Shown one piece after another: positions 15,201 to 15,460 of a stretch of 15,460 nucleotides of DNA (its first letter is position 1; every line of letters starts with the position of its first letter). The notes beneath the pieces are model-generated. The model saw only the letters and a list, made by a program, of their open reading frames with translations, searched no databases and was not told the origin of the DNA. Position numbers and translations under genes: made by a program. The DNA is taken from the NCBI GenBank assembly GCA_910586875.1, contig CAJUJI010000006.1, forward strand, positions 1 through 15,460, written 5' to 3'. This DNA is from an uncultured Anaerotruncus sp. Its GTDB lineage: Bacteria; Bacillota; Clostridia; Oscillospirales; Ruminococcaceae.

Positions 15201-15460
15201 GGATCTGGCAAAATCCTATCGCTTTACCCGCCGGCCGGCTTTTTTGCAGCCAGGCGGCTTAACCGCTGCACAGAAGGGCAATGCGTTGCATAAATTTATG
15301 CAGTTTGCAGATTATACAAAAGCGGCGCAGAATCCAAAGGCTGAAATTGAACGGATGGCGCAGGAGGGTTTTCTAACCCGTCCAGAAGCAGACGTTGTGG
15401 ATGCAAGACAATTGGCGTGCTTTTTTGGCAGTCCACTGGCAAAGCGAATTTTTGCCGCCC
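12220..15460 (+). CDS. addA: ATP-dependent helicase/nuclease subunit A AddA, 3' end beyond the window
   Basis: UvrD-family 3'-5' helicase and nuclease, the motor partner of AddB. The window holds 1080 codons and no stop; family members are about 1200-1250 residues, so roughly the last 150 are missing. The ATG at 12220 lies inside the end of addB, with AAGGAGG at 12207-12213, a strong ribosome site 6 nt upstream. All helicase motifs are visible: Q-motif WTPQQADAI (6-14), Walker A SAAAGSGKT (24-32), motif Ia VVTFSNAAALEMK, motif II VDEFQDT with Asp400-Glu401, motif III MVGDVKQSIYRFRQA (425-439), motif IV LGKNFRS, motif V SIHRSKGLEFP (770-780) and motif VI VLYVALTRAKERL with Arg851. The C-terminal nuclease domain begins at KGNALHKFMQF (1019-1029, His1024 probably a metal ligand). 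Its catalytic Asp/Lys residues lie past the edge. Confidence 0.97.
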   Translation, partial: MTEHQWTPQQADAIRARGGTVLVSAAAGSGKTAVLVERVVGRILDKEQPVDADRLLVVTFSNAAALEMKQRIIARIGELLAAQPENEWLQRQQLLLGRAQISTIHSFCQELIRSNFQKLGIVSNIRVADEKELELLRLDCAGQVVEQFHQDGMDGAFTQLVELLSAGRDDRQVFATLFKLYDFLRAHPFYHSWLEHKLSFYDVDIPVEQSVWGKSILQYAADAVEHALELNGQALSIINADDAMTNAYFEGYMGDRVRLEQLLEAVWQGNWNRICQRLDTFVFVKLRALRGEDPKKDQVKALREGVKSIISGLRDNQFCATAAEFAEDIVCLKPLVAVLFELVKAFDRLFSETKQQRGIMDFSDMEHYAIGLLVSQAGAGYQKTELAEAISQQYDEILVDEFQDTNAAQEIIFRAVSRRENNLFMVGDVKQSIYRFRQAMPELFLHKKKVYAPFDGETFPAKIILGKNFRSAPEITGSINDWFRMLMSEKLGEITYDEEEALVAGGEFPQGNTAGCELALLDLSEYVGERDRNRVEADYVAQQIAGLLESGAFVSDKGVLRKITPGDICILMRSPSNKAQVYLDALTALSVPVWAEPKSSYLATREVAPVLALLRVVENPLLDIDLASAMMSALFGFSADEMAQVRIAARREPLYLAAQQLAVQGNQHCAEMLKTIAHLRRLAANATADQVIREIYECTDYLGKVQVMRMGQTRRANLLLLVQYACDYHAGGYKGLAGFLGFLDRLIERGGDLAPASGLSERADVVRVMSIHRSKGLEFPVVFLCDCAKPFNKEDLRSNTLLHSELGFACVRRDLERMQQFTTVPMQALRLEIERSMLSEELRVLYVALTRAKERLYITGISMNANMTKNAPEKLAGMVKQVEADGRLSAYSVRGAGSYMDWLLMAAVHHPDLAPLMEELGIESKVVAAQAPLRFTLVPVIDDLQREQVQEIAALAEPDAQLLTQLKRQMDFSYPYLAQTRIPTKMAVSQIAKGDLAKSYRFTRRPAFLQPGGLTAAQKGNALHKFMQFADYTKAAQNPKAEIERMAQEGFLTRPEADVVDARQLACFFGSPLAKRIFAA

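Overview
The window looks like a chromosomal housekeeping segment of a Gram-positive anaerobe of the class Clostridia, probably a gut Oscillospiraceae/Ruminococcaceae-type bacterium. This is inferred from several things: AddAB instead of RecBCD, a pyruvate kinase with the extra C-terminal PEP-utiliser-like domain, a class B-type sortase, a clostridial-style citrate synthase, strong AAAGGAG ribosome sites and moderately high GC. The exact taxon cannot be read from the sequence. Every gene I can support is on the + strand. I see no rRNA, tRNA, CRISPR array, phage gene or transposase.

Layout. Positions 1-392 hold an A/T-tract-rich upstream region, a strong promoter, a leader of about 270 nt and a probable second promoter. 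Next come pyruvate kinase (pyk, 393-2141) and a sortase with a lipoprotein-like signal (2200-3093). Positions 3094-3275 hold four consecutive hairpins, the last terminator-like. A Nudix hydrolase (3276-3836) overlaps the mutY adenine glycosylase (3833-4879) by 4 nt. After an extended -10 promoter lies citrate synthase (5019-6404). A separate promoter drives an unrecognised zinc-ribbon protein (6522-7724), which has an acidic proline/glutamine-rich region built on a 63-bp tandem repeat and one membrane segment near the C-terminus. An intrinsic terminator follows. The last group is mnmA (7822-8859), addB (8901-12227) and addA (12220 to the window edge, incomplete).

How the genes work together. 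Pyk and citrate synthase belong to central carbon metabolism (PEP to pyruvate, and entry to the oxidative branch that makes 2-oxoglutarate and glutamate). Nudix and MutY plausibly act together against oxidised guanine. AddA and AddB form the helicase-nuclease that processes double-strand breaks for recombination. MnmA thiolates U34 of certain tRNAs. The sortase would anchor proteins to the cell surface, but no substrate is encoded here.

I found no convincing novel multi-gene system. The most distinctive signals are the 63-bp in-frame repeat array in the zinc-ribbon gene, the four-hairpin intergenic element ending in a terminator directly before the Nudix ribosome site, the lipobox-like signal on the sortase, and the two-promoter pyk leader.
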